From the NCBI RefSeq assembly GCF_013523055.1, contig NZ_JAAMQM010000013.1, positions 62,001 through 126,000 of the forward strand: a DNA stretch of 64,000 bases, in the 5' to 3' direction. The position numbers and the translations under genes were made by a program. The notes beneath the pieces are model-generated. The model searched no databases, was not told the DNA's origin, and saw only the letters and a list, made by a program, of their open reading frames with translations. Source of the stretch: Pseudomonas capeferrum (GTDB lineage Bacteria > Pseudomonadota > Gammaproteobacteria > Pseudomonadales > Pseudomonadaceae). This document shows positions 1-9,224 of this stretch, piece after piece. Position 1 is the stretch's first letter; every line of letters starts with the position of its first letter.

Positions 1-571
1 AGGCTTCATCGTCGACCACCCGATAGATCAGACCCCACTGCTCGGCCTGCTCGGCCGTCAGGCGATTGCCCAGCAGCGCCAAGGCCTTGGCCCGTGCCAC
101 GCCGACCAGCCGCGGCAGGAACCAGGTGCCTCCGGAATCCGGCACCAGCCCGAGTTTGCAGAACGCCTGGATGAAGCTCGCCGAACGCGCCGCCAGCACC
201 AGGTCGCAGGCTAACGGGATGTTCGCGCCGGCACCGGCAGCGACACCGTTCACCGCACAGATCACCGGCAGCGGCAGATCACGCAGGGCGCGGATCATCG
301 GGTTGTAGAATTTTTCGATCGATTCGCCCAGATCCGGCGCCGCCGCGCCCGGGGCCACATTGCGATCGCCCAGGTCCTGCCCGGCGCAGAAACCGCGACC
401 CTCGCCGCTCAACAACAGCACACGCACCTGGGGGTTGCCACGCACCTGCTTGAGGGCCTCCTTGAACTCGGCATGCATTTGCGGATTGAAGCTGTTCAAT
501 TGCTCGGGGCGGTTCAGCCGGAGGAAGGCTACGCCGTCCTCGATGTCGAAAAGAATGTGCTCGAAAGTCAT
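1..571 (-). CDS. paaG: PaaG, 1,2-epoxyphenylacetyl-CoA isomerase (3' end cut by window edge)
   Basis: Cytoplasmic crotonase-fold enzyme that isomerises ring-1,2-epoxyphenylacetyl-CoA to the oxepin in phenylacetate degradation. The minus-strand frame starts at ATG 571 (MTFEHILFDIED) and stays open to position 1, giving 190 codons of a family usually about 263 aa. Visible features are the oxyanion-hole segments GRGFCAGQDL (residues 59-68) and NGVAAGAGANIP (108-119) and the acidic active-site stretch GLVPDSGG (D145). paaF lies 46 bp upstream on the same strand, so the two are probably one transcript. Generic enoyl-CoA hydratase is the alternative, but FCAGQDL together with a paaF/paaX/paaY neighbourhood points to PaaG. 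Confidence 0.88.
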   Translation of the reverse strand, partial: MTFEHILFDIEDGVAFLRLNRPEQLNSFNPQMHAEFKEALKQVRGNPQVRVLLLSGEGRGFCAGQDLGDRNVAPGAAAPDLGESIEKFYNPMIRALRDLPLPVICAVNGVAAGAGANIPLACDLVLAARSASFIQAFCKLGLVPDSGGTWFLPRLVGVARAKALALLGNRLTAEQAEQWGLIYRVVDDEA

Positions 572-617
572 GACCGTTAATGCTCGCAAGAATGGATGAA
601 AACAGGTCGGCGCGCTG

Positions 618-1390
618 TCAGCGCCCGGTGAACACTGGCGCTCGCTTTTCCTGGAAGGCACGAATGCCTTCATTGCGGTCCGCGCTGGCAGCCAGCACCG
701 TGAACGCATTCCGCTCGAAACGCAGGCCCGTGGCCAGGTCGGTATCCATCGCCTTGAGCAAAGCTTCCTTGGCCAGACGCACGGCGAGCGGCGCCTTACT
801 GGCAATGCTCTGGGCCAGGCTCAGGGCACGATCGACGGTGAATTCGGGTTGGGTAATTTCGCTGACCAGACCGGCGCGCTGCGCGGTCCGCGCATCGATG
901 GCTTCGCCGGTCAGGACCATCTGCATGGCCATCGACTTGCCGACCGCGCGCAGAGTCGTTGGGTACCGCCAGCGCCGGGCATGATGCCGAGCTTGATCTC
1001 CGGTTGACCGAAGCGAGCATCCGCGCCCGCGACGATGATGTCGGCGTGCATTGCCAGCTCGCAGCCGCCGCCCAGGGCGAAGCCATTGACCGCCGCGATC
1101 ATCGGCTTGGCGAAGCGGCTGATGCGCTGCCAGTGCCGGGTCCGGGGGTCATTGAGGATGCCGATCGCATCGCGCTCGGCCATTTCCGTGATGTCGGCGC
1201 CGGCGGCGAAGGCCTTGCGGTTGCCAGTGATCACCACCGCACGGCAGGCATCATCCTGCTCCAGACGATCAAGCACCTCGGCCAAGTCGCCGAGCAGACA
1301 GGTATTGAGGGAATTGAGCACCTCTGGCCGGTTCAGGGTAATCAGACAGACACCCGAATCACGGGAGTCCAGCAGCAGGAGGTCAGGCAT
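618..1390 (-). pseudogene. paaF: paaF, 2,3-dehydroadipyl-CoA hydratase, broken by a 1-base frameshift
   Basis: Crotonase of the phenylacetate pathway. The protein is split between two frames. From ATG 1390 (or GTG 1399) the N-terminal part runs through AAGADITEM and NGFALGGGCELAM to PGAGGTQRL; the frame then goes to CARSASRW and stops near 911. The C-terminal part, from LRAVGKSMAMQMVLTGEAI to PVFTGR, continues in the neighbouring frame to a stop at 618. Joining CGACTC to CTGCGC by restoring one C near 960 gives a continuous protein of 257 aa, the usual PaaF length. Apart from this point both halves look fully conserved, so the lesion is either very recent or a sequencing error. Confidence 0.8.
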
Positions 1391-1399
1391 GACAGTCAC

Positions 1400-1737
1400 C
1401 GTGCTTGCCAGTCGAAGCTGGCTGTTGTTGTTAGCTCAAGGCGGATTGCAGGTGAGTATAGGCCCAATACGATACATAAGATCAACCAAAAACAATTAAA
1501 CCTGTGTCAATTCGTTCTCTGAGTGTGCCATGGGCTGCCATGAAGCAGAAGAGCAGTCCGACACGTACGGTATGGCATAGCGCAGAAACCGAGGCTAAGT
1601 GGCTTTGTGCACAACACCAGCAACAACCCTATAAAGCGATACATCAATCGATTGCTTTTTAATCACATTTCATTATATTTGCGTTACATGACCTGTGCTG
1701 ACGACATTGACGGCACCCCAAGCCCCAGGAGCTCACC
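1400..1737. promoter_or_regulatory. Divergent paaF / paaY-paaX control region
   Basis: 338 bp without a gene between divergent paa units. Toward paaY there is a plausible sigma-70 promoter: TTGCTT at 1652-1657 and TATATT at 1674-1679, spacer 16 bp. The perfect 10-bp palindrome CAATCGATTG (1645-1654) overlaps its -35 element and could be an operator, perhaps for PaaX. On the minus strand TTGACA (1505-1510) lies in an AT-rich stretch upstream of paaF, but no well-spaced -10 was found. Assignment to PaaX is inference. Confidence 0.4.
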
Positions 1738-2325
1738 ATGACCTGTTACAGCCTCGGCGGGATCACCCCGGTCATCGACCCCAGTGCCTATGTCCACCCC
1801 TCAGCCATCCTGATCGGCGACGTGATCGTGGGCCCCGACTGCTACGTCGGCCCATTGGCCAGCCTGCGCGGCGACTTCGGCAGGATCGTTCTCGAACAGG
1901 GCGCCAACCTTCAGGACACCTGTGTGATGCATGGCTTCCCGGACAGCGATACGGTGATCGAACGCAACGGTCATGTCGGCCACGGCGCCGTACTGCATGG
2001 TTGCCGGATCGGCGCCGACGCGCTGATCGGCATGAACGCCGTGGTCATGGATGGCGCGGTGATCGGTCCACGCTCCATCGTTTCGGCTGCAGCCTTCGTC
2101 AAGGCCCGTTTCGAATGCCCCGAGCGCTCTCTGGTGGTGGGCTCCCCGGCCGCAGTCAAGCGCGAGTTGAGCGATGAGGAGGTCCGCTGGAAACAGGCCG
2201 GCACCCGCGAGTACCAAGCCCTCACCCGCCGCTGCCTGGAAGAAATGATCGAATGTCACCCTTTGAACCAACCTGAACAGGATCGCAAGCGTGTCAGCGA
2301 CAGTACGTTCCGCCCCAAAGCGTAG
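1738..2325 (+). CDS. paaY: PaaY, phenylacetate-pathway thioesterase of the gamma-carbonic-anhydrase fold
   Basis: 195 aa left-handed beta-helix protein. Hexapeptide-type repeats run from about residue 10 to 140 (for example SAILIGDVIVGPDCYVG and NGHVGHGAVLHGC), with the metal-binding His cluster expected of gamma carbonic anhydrases around MHG and GHVGHG. In E. coli PaaY hydrolyses dead-end CoA thioesters formed during phenylacetate breakdown. The ATG is preceded by an AGGAG ribosome binding site (CCCAGGAGCTCACC). It is followed by paaX on the same strand, the arrangement usual for paaX/paaY, and divergent from paaF. Confidence 0.85.
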   Translation: MTCYSLGGITPVIDPSAYVHPSAILIGDVIVGPDCYVGPLASLRGDFGRIVLEQGANLQDTCVMHGFPDSDTVIERNGHVGHGAVLHGCRIGADALIGMNAVVMDGAVIGPRSIVSAAAFVKARFECPERSLVVGSPAAVKRELSDEEVRWKQAGTREYQALTRRCLEEMIECHPLNQPEQDRKRVSDSTFRPKA

Positions 2326-2419
2326 AGCGCGCGCCGTGGATGCCAGCGCGGCTCACGGCGCGCTGGTAATCAAGGACACACGACAGTTATATTCCGGGGT
2401 TTCGCCCAGCGGATCCGTC

Positions 2420-3343
2420 ATGTCGTCCATCGCGCCACTCAATCTGCTCGTCACGCGTTTCCAGGAACAGATCCCGATCCGTGCCAGCTCGCTTATCGTT
2501 ACCCTTTACGGCGATGCCATCGAGCCCCATGGAGGCACTGTCTGGCTAGGCAGCCTGATCCAGCTGCTGGAGCCCTTCGGCATTAACGAGCGGCTGATCC
2601 GCACCTCGATCTTCCGCCTGACCAAGGAAGGCTGGCTGAGCGCCGAGAAGGTCGGCCGGCGCAGTTACTACAGCCTGACCGGCACCGGTCGTCGCCGCTT
2701 CGACAAGGCCTTCAAGCGGGTTTACAGCTCGGTAGTGCCGGAGTGGGATGGCTCCTGGCATCTGATCATGCTCACGCAATTGGCGGCAGACAAACGCAAA
2801 CAGGTACGCGAGGAACTCGAGTGGCAAGGTTTCGGCGCGATCACGCCAACGGTGCTGGCCAGTCCGCGAGGAGATCGCACCGACATAAATGCAACCTTGC
2901 TCGATCTCGAGGCCCTGGAGGACACGCTGGTCTTTGAGACCACCGGCCAGGACGTCATGGCCTCCCGTGCCTTGCGCGCTCAGGCTCGGGAAAGTTGGCG
3001 GATCGACGAGCTAGGCGCACAGTACAGCGAATTCATCCAGTTGTTCCGCCCGGTCTGGCAGGTACTGCGCGAACAGGAGACGCTGCAGCCGGGGGATTGC
3101 TTTATGGTTCGCCTACTGCTGATCCACGAATACCGCAAGCTGCTGCTGCGCGATCCGCACCTGCCTGACGAACTGCTCCCAGGCGATTGGGAAGGCCGCG
3201 CCGCCCGCCAGCTGTGTCGCAATATCTACCGTTTGACCTGCGCCAGCGCCGAACAATGGCTATGCAACGTGATGGAGACCGCCGACGGCCCCCTACCGGA
3301 CGCCGCGGAGAATTTCTACCGGCGGTTTGGCGGCCTGCGCTGA
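2420..3343 (+). CDS. paaX: PaaX, phenylacetyl-CoA-responsive repressor
   Basis: Winged-helix repressor of phenylacetate catabolic genes, released by phenylacetyl-CoA. The open frame begins at 2291 inside paaY, but the start at 2420 (MSSIAPLNLLVTRFQEQ) gives 307 aa, the usual PaaX length, and removes a basic non-homologous leader of 43 residues. Family landmarks are IPIRASSLIVTLYGDAI (about residues 18-34), the helix-turn-helix region INERLIRTSIFRLTKEGWL (about 52-70) and the wing GRRSYYSLTGTGRRRF. It lies 94 bp after paaY, probably in one transcript, next to the paa catabolic genes it would control. Confidence 0.88.
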   Translation: MSSIAPLNLLVTRFQEQIPIRASSLIVTLYGDAIEPHGGTVWLGSLIQLLEPFGINERLIRTSIFRLTKEGWLSAEKVGRRSYYSLTGTGRRRFDKAFKRVYSSVVPEWDGSWHLIMLTQLAADKRKQVREELEWQGFGAITPTVLASPRGDRTDINATLLDLEALEDTLVFETTGQDVMASRALRAQARESWRIDELGAQYSEFIQLFRPVWQVLREQETLQPGDCFMVRLLLIHEYRKLLLRDPHLPDELLPGDWEGRAARQLCRNIYRLTCASAEQWLCNVMETADGPLPDAAENFYRRFGGLR

Positions 3344-3413
3344 TCGATCATCCGGACAGGTGAAAGCACAACGACAACGACAATAACAACGACGTCAGGT
3401 GTGAGGTGTGGAC

Positions 3414-4328
3414 ATGAAAGCTGCGACGGCAAGCCCCCACGAAAACTTCCAGCAATGGCTGGCGGATATCAACCTGCTGTGCGGCGAATTCGAAGGCGAG
3501 GCACTTGGCAGCGACTTCGCCGGCACCATCAGCGGTCACCAATACGGCGCGCTGCGCTTCAGCCAGGTCGACAGCAGGTGTGCGCGACTGGTCCGCACCC
3601 CCAGGGAAGTCAAGCGCAGCGAGGTACACAAGTATTTTGCCGTGTTCCAGGTCGAGGGCACGGCGAGGATGGCGCAAGAGTCGTTGCGTGAAGTGATCGA
3701 GCCGGGCGATGTGATTCTGATCGACAGCGCTCGCCCCAGCCAGTTCGAGTTCGGTCACGGTTCGCGCCAGGTGTCGCTGATCCTGCCGCATGACCGGGTC
3801 CATCAGCTGATGAGGTTCGCCCCACTCGACATCTGTCGCAAGATCCCCGCGCAGTCCCCGGTCGCCCGGCTTGCCCAGCAGATGCTGCTGTCGTCGACGC
3901 AGCTTGAATCGGTAAGCCTGGCCGAAAGCGAAGCGGTGATCGATGCGCTGGTCAGCCTGATGCGCCCGGCGCTGTCGGGCAGCGACAACAACCCCGACCC
4001 GCACGAGCGGATTCTGCGCAAGGCACTGCAACTGATCGAAACGAACATTGCCGATGAGAACCTCTGCCCCGAGATGATCGCACGTGACATCGGCGTGTCC
4101 ATGCGCGGGCTATACCGGGTTTTTGCCAAGAATGGCCTGGTTGTGGCCCAATACATCAAGAATCGTCGCCTGGACATCTGCGCCGAAGTCCTGCGTAGCC
4201 CGCAATCGAACCTCAAACTTTCCGCGCTGGGTTTTGCCTGGGGCTTTTCCAACAGCAGCTACTTCACCACGGCGTTCAAGCAGCGCTTTGGTCTGTCGCC
4301 TGGGGAGTATCGCAAGCGTTACGCCTGA
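3414..4328 (+). CDS. feaR: FeaR-like AraC-family activator
   Basis: 304 aa from ATG 3414 (GAGG ribosome binding site at 3403-3406; GTG 3408 is possible but too close). The N-terminal about 190 residues form the ligand/dimerisation part typical of FeaR/AraC-binding-like proteins (HKYFAVFQVEGTARMAQ, EPGDVILIDSARP). The C-terminal 100 residues are an AraC/XylS double helix-turn-helix (IARDIGVSMRGLYRVF; LGFAWGFSNSSYFTTAFKQRFG). In E. coli FeaR activates the aromatic-amine oxidase and phenylacetaldehyde dehydrogenase genes; here it is convergent with feaB. The leader at 3366-3392 is an ACAACG-type microsatellite. Confidence 0.75.
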   Translation: MKAATASPHENFQQWLADINLLCGEFEGEALGSDFAGTISGHQYGALRFSQVDSRCARLVRTPREVKRSEVHKYFAVFQVEGTARMAQESLREVIEPGDVILIDSARPSQFEFGHGSRQVSLILPHDRVHQLMRFAPLDICRKIPAQSPVARLAQQMLLSSTQLESVSLAESEAVIDALVSLMRPALSGSDNNPDPHERILRKALQLIETNIADENLCPEMIARDIGVSMRGLYRVFAKNGLVVAQYIKNRRLDICAEVLRSPQSNLKLSALGFAWGFSNSSYFTTAFKQRFGLSPGEYRKRYA

Positions 4329-4418
4329 GAGGGTGCGTGCGGCTTGGGACGTCGGGGACATGCCAGAACCGCCCCCGAGCCGGTACCCTTTTGCGGTACG
4401 AGCACCGCTGCCCGCTCG

Positions 4419-5918
4419 TCAATGCCGGATGCACACCGACTTGGTTTCGGTAAACGCATCCAGCCAGTCGACCCCGAAGTCACGACCGGTACCCGATTGC
4501 TTGAAACCGCCAAACGGCATGTTGGCATCGATCAGGGTATGGCTGTTGACCCAGACCGTACCGGCTTCGATACAAGGCGTGAGGTCCATTGCCGACTTCA
4601 GGCTAGTGGTCCACAGGCTGGCGGCGAGGCCATAATCGGTGTCGTTGGCCCGAGCCAGCGCCTCTTCGACATTGGCGACACGCGTCAAGGTCAGCACCGG
4701 GCCGAATACTTCACTGCGGGTCAGGCGCAGTTTGTCGTCGGGGTTGATGATCAGCGACGGGCTGATGTAATAGCCGTCGGTGTCGGGCACGGCGGTGCCG
4801 CTGACAATCTCGGCGCGCTGTTCGCGGGCCTCATCCAGATAGCCTTGCACAGTCTGCTGGTGTGCCTCAGACGCCACGGCATTGATCTGCGCACTTGGGT
4901 CCATGCCGGGTCCGATACTGAGGCCTTTGATGGCCTGCTCGAAATCAACCGCCAGACGGTCAAACAGCGGCGCCTCGACATAGATCCGCGAGCTGGCCGC
5001 GCACACCTGGCCCTGGTTGAGGAAGCTGCCCATCATCAGGCCTTCGACTACCTGCTGTGGATCGGCGTCAGCAAGTACGATGGCCGGGTTCTTGCCGCCC
5101 AGTTCCAGCGACAGTCGGGTCAGCCGGTCGACCGCTGAACGGGCGATATGCTTGCCGGTGGCGGTGGAGCCGGTGAAGCTGATCTTGGCCACTTGCGGAT
5201 GGCTGGTCAGCGCTGCACCGCAGAGGGCGCCGCTGCCAGTCACCAGGTTGAACACACCGTCGGGTACACCGGCTTCGGTGGCCAGTTCGGCCATGCGCAT
5301 CAGGGTCAGCGGTGTGATTTCCGAAGGCTTGATCACGATCGAGCAGCCCGCGGCCAGGGCCGGCATGACTTTCCACATACCGATCATCAGCGGGAAGTTC
5401 CACGGCACGATACCGGCGACCACACCGATCGGCTCCTTACGGGTGAACGCGCTGTATCGCGCCCCTTCCGGGATAGGGATCGACACGTCGAGGGTGCGTC
5501 CGGTGATCTTGGTGGCCAGTCCTGCTGTGTAGCGCATCCAGTTCAGCGTGCTGCCGACTTCCAAGGCGCGGGCGATATTGATCGACTTGCCCTGCTCCAG
5601 GGTTTCCAGCTGGGCCAGCTCTTCGGCGTTCTGTTCGAGCAGATCGGCGTAGCGCAGCAGGATGCGTTCGCGCTCGGCGGGGCTGCGGCGCGACCAACTC
5701 CCGGAGGTGAAGGCTCTGTGCGCCGAGGTCACGGCAAGGTCGACGTCTTCCAGGCTGGCGTCTGGTGTGACAGCGATGGCTTGGCCGGTGGCCGGATTGA
5801 ACACCGTCAGGGTGCTGCTGGAGGTCGAAGGCTTCCAGCCGCCGTCGATGTACAGGCCGTGCCGCCTGCTGAGAAAGCTGTTGACGGAGGCAAGCGTCGC
5901 TACGGTACCGACAGTCAT
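4419..5918 (-). CDS. feaB: FeaB-type phenylacetaldehyde dehydrogenase
   Basis: 499 aa NAD-dependent aldehyde dehydrogenase oxidising phenylacetaldehyde to phenylacetate, feeding the paa pathway. ATG 5918 has a strong AAGGAG site 7 bases upstream; the frame extends 40 codons further without support. Catalytic landmarks are VPWNFP (N174), the general base in LELGG (E272), the nucleophile in [10 protein letters not shown] (C306), and [10 protein letters not shown] followed by [13 protein letters not shown] near the C-terminus. The adjoining FeaR-like regulator and paa genes favour phenylacetaldehyde as substrate; related aliphatic or betaine aldehydes cannot be excluded from sequence alone. Confidence 0.82.
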   Translation of the reverse strand: MTVGTVATLASVNSFLSRRHGLYIDGGWKPSTSSSTLTVFNPATGQAIAVTPDASLEDVDLAVTSAHRAFTSGSWSRRSPAERERILLRYADLLEQNAEELAQLETLEQGKSINIARALEVGSTLNWMRYTAGLATKITGRTLDVSIPIPEGARYSAFTRKEPIGVVAGIVPWNFPLMIGMWKVMPALAAGCSIVIKPSEITPLTLMRMAELATEAGVPDGVFNLVTGSGALCGAALTSHPQVAKISFTGSTATGKHIARSAVDRLTRLSLELGGKNPAIVLADADPQQVVEGLMMGSFLNQGQVCAASSRIYVEAPLFDRLAVDFEQAIKGLSIGPGMDPSAQINAVASEAHQQTVQGYLDEAREQRAEIVSGTAVPDTDGYYISPSLIINPDDKLRLTRSEVFGPVLTLTRVANVEEALARANDTDYGLAASLWTTSLKSAMDLTPCIEAGTVWVNSHTLIDANMPFGGFKQSGTGRDFGVDWLDAFTETKSVCIRH

Positions 5919-6256
5919 AAAGGCTCCTTGAGAGCGGGTGTATGGATACAGGAGTCTAGGCACGCAGAAGGCCTGCGTTCTTATGCTCGCTGCCAGGTGT
6001 ATTGGTGAGGGTGCCAGATAGGACGCTGAGCGGACCACGGCCTGGTGGGCACGCTCATGGGGTCACTGGCGCCGGGGGTCAAACGCCAGCCCCGGCCAGT
6101 CGAGAGGCAGTGTCCGCCTGCGCGCCATGCCCATCGAACAGTCACTCATCGGCTACCCAGACAGTTGCGCATTCCTTCCTATACTGCATCTGGCGTCAAT
6201 GCTGTGCTGACTGCTCTTCACAAGCAAAACCTCTAATAATAAATGCGAGGTGGCAC
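5919..6256. other. Divergent intergenic region feaB / permease
   Basis: 338 bp between divergent genes that must carry both promoters. I see no convincing sigma-54 element or operator. A small inverted pair CTGGCG/CGCCAG lies in the 6065-6095 segment and AT-rich sequence (CCTCTAATAATAAATG) precedes the permease start. Confidence 0.3.
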
Positions 6257-8020
6257 ATGGTTTGGCAGCAACTCTACGATCCGTTCGGGAGCCCCTGGCT
6301 CTCTACCCTCATGGCTGCTGTCCCCGTCGTGGTAATGCTCGCGGCGCTGGCCTTCTTCCACATAAAAGCCCATATCGCCGCCCTGCTCGCCCTGGGCTCG
6401 GCCTTGTTGATCTCCATCTTCGTCTTCGGCATGCCGGCCAACATGGCAGGGTCGGCGGCGCTGTACGGCGCGGCCAACGGGCTACTGCCCATCGGCTGGA
6501 TCGTGCTCAACATCATCTTCCTGCACCGGCTGACCACCGAAAACGGCTCGTTCAAGGTGCTGCAGGACTCACTGGCACGCATTACCGACGATCGCCGCTT
6601 GCAGCTGTTGCTGATCGCCTTCTGCTTCGGGGCCTTCTTCGAGGGCGCGGCCGGTTTCGGCACACCGGTCGCGGTCACCGGGGCCATTCTCATCGGCCTG
6701 GGCTTCACGCCGCTGGCGGCGTCGGGACTGGCGCTGATCGCCAACACCGCCCCGGTGGCGTTCGGGGCGTTGGGCACGCCGATCATCACCCTGGCCAAGG
6801 TCACCGGTCTGGATGAGATGGAGCTGTCGGCCATGGTCGGTCGGCAATTGCCGTTCTTTTCGGTCATCGTGCCGTTCTGGCTGATCTGGGCCTTTGCCGG
6901 CTGGCGCAAGATGCTGGAGGTGTGGCCCGCCATCCTGGTCGCGGGGGTCACGTTCGCGGTACCGCAGTTCCTGGTGTCCAACTTCCACGGACCGATGCTG
7001 GTGGATGTGATCGCCGCGCTGATCTCGATGGCCTGCCTGACCGGCTTTCTGCGTGTCTGGAAACCTGCCACGGTGCACACCTCCGCCGCCCTTACCGGCC
7101 GAGTCGACGATTCCAAGGTCGATGCCGATCCCGATGAGCGCCCAGGCGCGACTCTGGCGTTCTCGCAAAGCGACCGACGCAGCGTCCTGAGGGCCTGGAT
7201 GCCGTGGATCATCCTCACGGTGTTCGTCTTCGCCTGGGGCACGGCAAGCTTCAAGAACCTGTTCGATACTCGCCTGGCCAGCGATAGCGTCAGCGGCGCA
7301 GCTTTGCTGGACCCCCAGGGCAAACCGCTGCGCGAAGCCAATCCGATCTTCTCCCCCTCGGTGACCTTCGGCGCCATTCACCAGCAGATCGAAAAAGTCC
7401 CGCCCGTGGTTCCGGCGCCCAAGAAAGAGGACGCGGTGTACAAGTTCACCTGGTTCACCGCGACCGGCAGCGGGATATTCCTGGCGGCCATCCTGGGCGG
7501 ACTGCTGATGGGCTACTCGGTGGCCGACCTGGCCAGGCACTACCTGCGCACGATCTGGGTGGTGCGCTATTCGCTCATCACCATCGTGGCGATGCTGTCG
7601 CTGGGCTTCCTCACGCGCTACTCAGGGCTGGACGCGACCATGGGGCTGGCCTTCGCCGCCACGGGGATCTTCTACCCCATGTTCGGTACCTTGCTGGGCT
7701 GGCTTGGCGTGGCCCTGACCGGTTCGGACACGGCTTCCAACGTGCTGTTCGGCGGCTTGCAGCGGGTGACGGCGGAGCAGCTGGGCTTGAGCCCCGTATT
7801 GATGGCGGCGGCCAACAGCTCTGGGGGGGTGATGGGCAAGATGGTCGACGCGCAGTCGATCGTGGTGGCCTCGACCGCAACCCGCTGGTATGGGCATGAA
7901 GGGGAAATTCTGCGGTATGTGTTCTTCCACTCGGTGATCCTGGCGATCCTGGTGGGGTGCCTGGTGACCTTGCAGGCGTATGTGCCGCCGTTCACTTCGA
8001 TGGTGGTTGGAGGCGGTTGA
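6257..8020 (+). CDS. LctP/LldP-family lactate (or related carboxylate) permease
   Basis: 587 aa multi-spanning inner-membrane protein of the lactate permease family (TC 2.A.14). ATG 6257 with GAGGTGGC just upstream was chosen over a frame extending to 6002. The family signature GAFFEGAAGFGTPVA lies near residue 130, followed by SGLALIANTAPVAFGALGTPI; C-terminal landmarks are GSDTASNVLFGGLQ and ANSSGGVMGKMVDAQSI. It is longer than the E. coli protein (about 551 aa) because of a hydrophilic segment around residues 275-310 and a periplasmic-type segment around 335-390. L-lactate is the default substrate. Its position beside feaR/feaB leaves room for another carboxylate. Confidence 0.8.
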   Translation: MVWQQLYDPFGSPWLSTLMAAVPVVVMLAALAFFHIKAHIAALLALGSALLISIFVFGMPANMAGSAALYGAANGLLPIGWIVLNIIFLHRLTTENGSFKVLQDSLARITDDRRLQLLLIAFCFGAFFEGAAGFGTPVAVTGAILIGLGFTPLAASGLALIANTAPVAFGALGTPIITLAKVTGLDEMELSAMVGRQLPFFSVIVPFWLIWAFAGWRKMLEVWPAILVAGVTFAVPQFLVSNFHGPMLVDVIAALISMACLTGFLRVWKPATVHTSAALTGRVDDSKVDADPDERPGATLAFSQSDRRSVLRAWMPWIILTVFVFAWGTASFKNLFDTRLASDSVSGAALLDPQGKPLREANPIFSPSVTFGAIHQQIEKVPPVVPAPKKEDAVYKFTWFTATGSGIFLAAILGGLLMGYSVADLARHYLRTIWVVRYSLITIVAMLSLGFLTRYSGLDATMGLAFAATGIFYPMFGTLLGWLGVALTGSDTASNVLFGGLQRVTAEQLGLSPVLMAAANSSGGVMGKMVDAQSIVVASTATRWYGHEGEILRYVFFHSVILAILVGCLVTLQAYVPPFTSMVVGGG

Positions 8021-8067
8021 TGCCGCGGTTTTCGGGGGTCGGCGGCATCGACCTCCCTGGCGGGACA

Positions 8068-8094
8068 GCGCCCCTTATTGACGCTTAGGGGCGC
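8068..8094 (+). terminator. Intrinsic terminator after the permease
   Basis: Perfect 8-bp stem GCGCCCCT / AGGGGCGC with an 11-base loop, 48 bp past the permease stop and followed by CCTATTTC. The T-run is short, so strength is uncertain. Confidence 0.5.
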
Positions 8095-8159
8095 CCTATT
8101 TCATGAACGAAGGAAAGCACTGGATTCTGGGTGAACGCTTGCGGCGCGGCCTTGCCTGC

Positions 8160-9224
8160 TCAATATCCCGTCATCTCAAGATAACCCCTGCCCGTCTCGC
8201 TCCCGCTCAGGCGCACCGGCCCCTCCCAGTATGGATAGCTGGTCTCCATCCACGCCTTGGGCTCCAAGGCATCCACTTGTACATCCACGCCGTGCGCTGG
8301 CACCTTGACCTGCCAGCGGGTCGGCACCCGATGGCCGTTGTCCTGCGTGGTCCAGGCCAGTTCCTTGAACTGGATCTGATCGCCTTGCAGTGCCCGCGTC
8401 TCACCTTGCGCGCTGATCCAGGTGCCTGCGCGGTACGGCATGCCCTGGTCTTCCCGAACTCGGAAGAGCATGAGCTTGGCGCCACCGTCCAGATGCAGGG
8501 AAAACCAGTCCCATCCCGACTGCCCGGCGGCCAGGGGCTGGCTGCTCCACTCACGGTCGAGCCACGCGCGGCCCGTGACCGGGATGCGCTCGCCGCCGCG
8601 TTCGACTTCGCCACTGACCTGATAGAAAGGCTGGCTGTAGTAGTAGGAAGCTTGCCCCTTCCCGGACTTTTCGCTGTAGCCCTGGGCCCCATGAAGTACC
8701 AGCGCACGTTCGCTGTGCAGCTTCAGGTCATAACGGAAGCCTTCGCCTCCCGCGGTCATGCGCAGGCGGCCAATGCCGTCGGTGCCCCGCAGCGACCAAT
8801 CATTGATCCAGGCGCGAAACGGCTGCGCCTCGACACCGGCCTGCCCGAGCCCGCCCCGAGCCAGGGTTTCGCTGGACTGATGGCCACCCGGCCCCGTCAA
8901 GGCCGCATGGCCCATCCACAGGTTCGGACTGCTCCAGCCCTTCATTTCCTGGCCCGGGCGCAACGCCGAACGGAACAAGGTCCATTGCACGCCCCAGTCA
9001 CGGCCCTGGGTATCGGTGAGGTTGGCGGTGACGTACCACCACTCGATCCGGAAACCATCATGGGCACCGTGGTCGAGAGGAAAGATCAGTGGGTGCTCGG
9101 GCAGCACCTGTCGGTAGGCGGCGGCATCCTGGCCCAGCCCGGCAAAGCTCTTGGGCGCTGGCGCGGGTCGATCGCACCCGCCCAGGAGCAGGACCAGCAT
9201 CACGACACAGGTTTCAGGCTTCAT
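8160..9224 (-). CDS. AttH/CrtC-like lipoprotein (lipocalin-like hydratase fold)
   Basis: 354 aa. The N-terminus MKPETCVVMLVLLLGGC is a lipobox signal peptide, so the protein is probably anchored in a periplasm-facing membrane leaflet. The rest resembles the AttH/carotenoid 1,2-hydratase family: HDGFRIEWWYVTANL near residue 50, a second GWDWFSLHLDGGAKLMLFRVR near 240, and the closing GRGYLEMTGY. It overlaps the permease gene by 11 bases and is the last gene of the ATPase-permease-lipoprotein operon, like the attEFGH set of Agrobacterium. Its substrate is unknown; a lipid or other hydrophobic ligand is inferred from the fold and transporter partner. Confidence 0.75.
   Translation of the reverse strand: MKPETCVVMLVLLLGGCDRPAPAPKSFAGLGQDAAAYRQVLPEHPLIFPLDHGAHDGFRIEWWYVTANLTDTQGRDWGVQWTLFRSALRPGQEMKGWSSPNLWMGHAALTGPGGHQSSETLARGGLGQAGVEAQPFRAWINDWSLRGTDGIGRLRMTAGGEGFRYDLKLHSERALVLHGAQGYSEKSGKGQASYYYSQPFYQVSGEVERGGERIPVTGRAWLDREWSSQPLAAGQSGWDWFSLHLDGGAKLMLFRVREDQGMPYRAGTWISAQGETRALQGDQIQFKELAWTTQDNGHRVPTRWQVKVPAHGVDVQVDALEPKAWMETSYPYWEGPVRLSGSETGRGYLEMTGY

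Noticed and set aside
4344-5138. 264-codon plus-strand frame opposite feaB
   Set aside because: Antisense to a clear aldehyde dehydrogenase gene, with no domain and no ribosome binding site.
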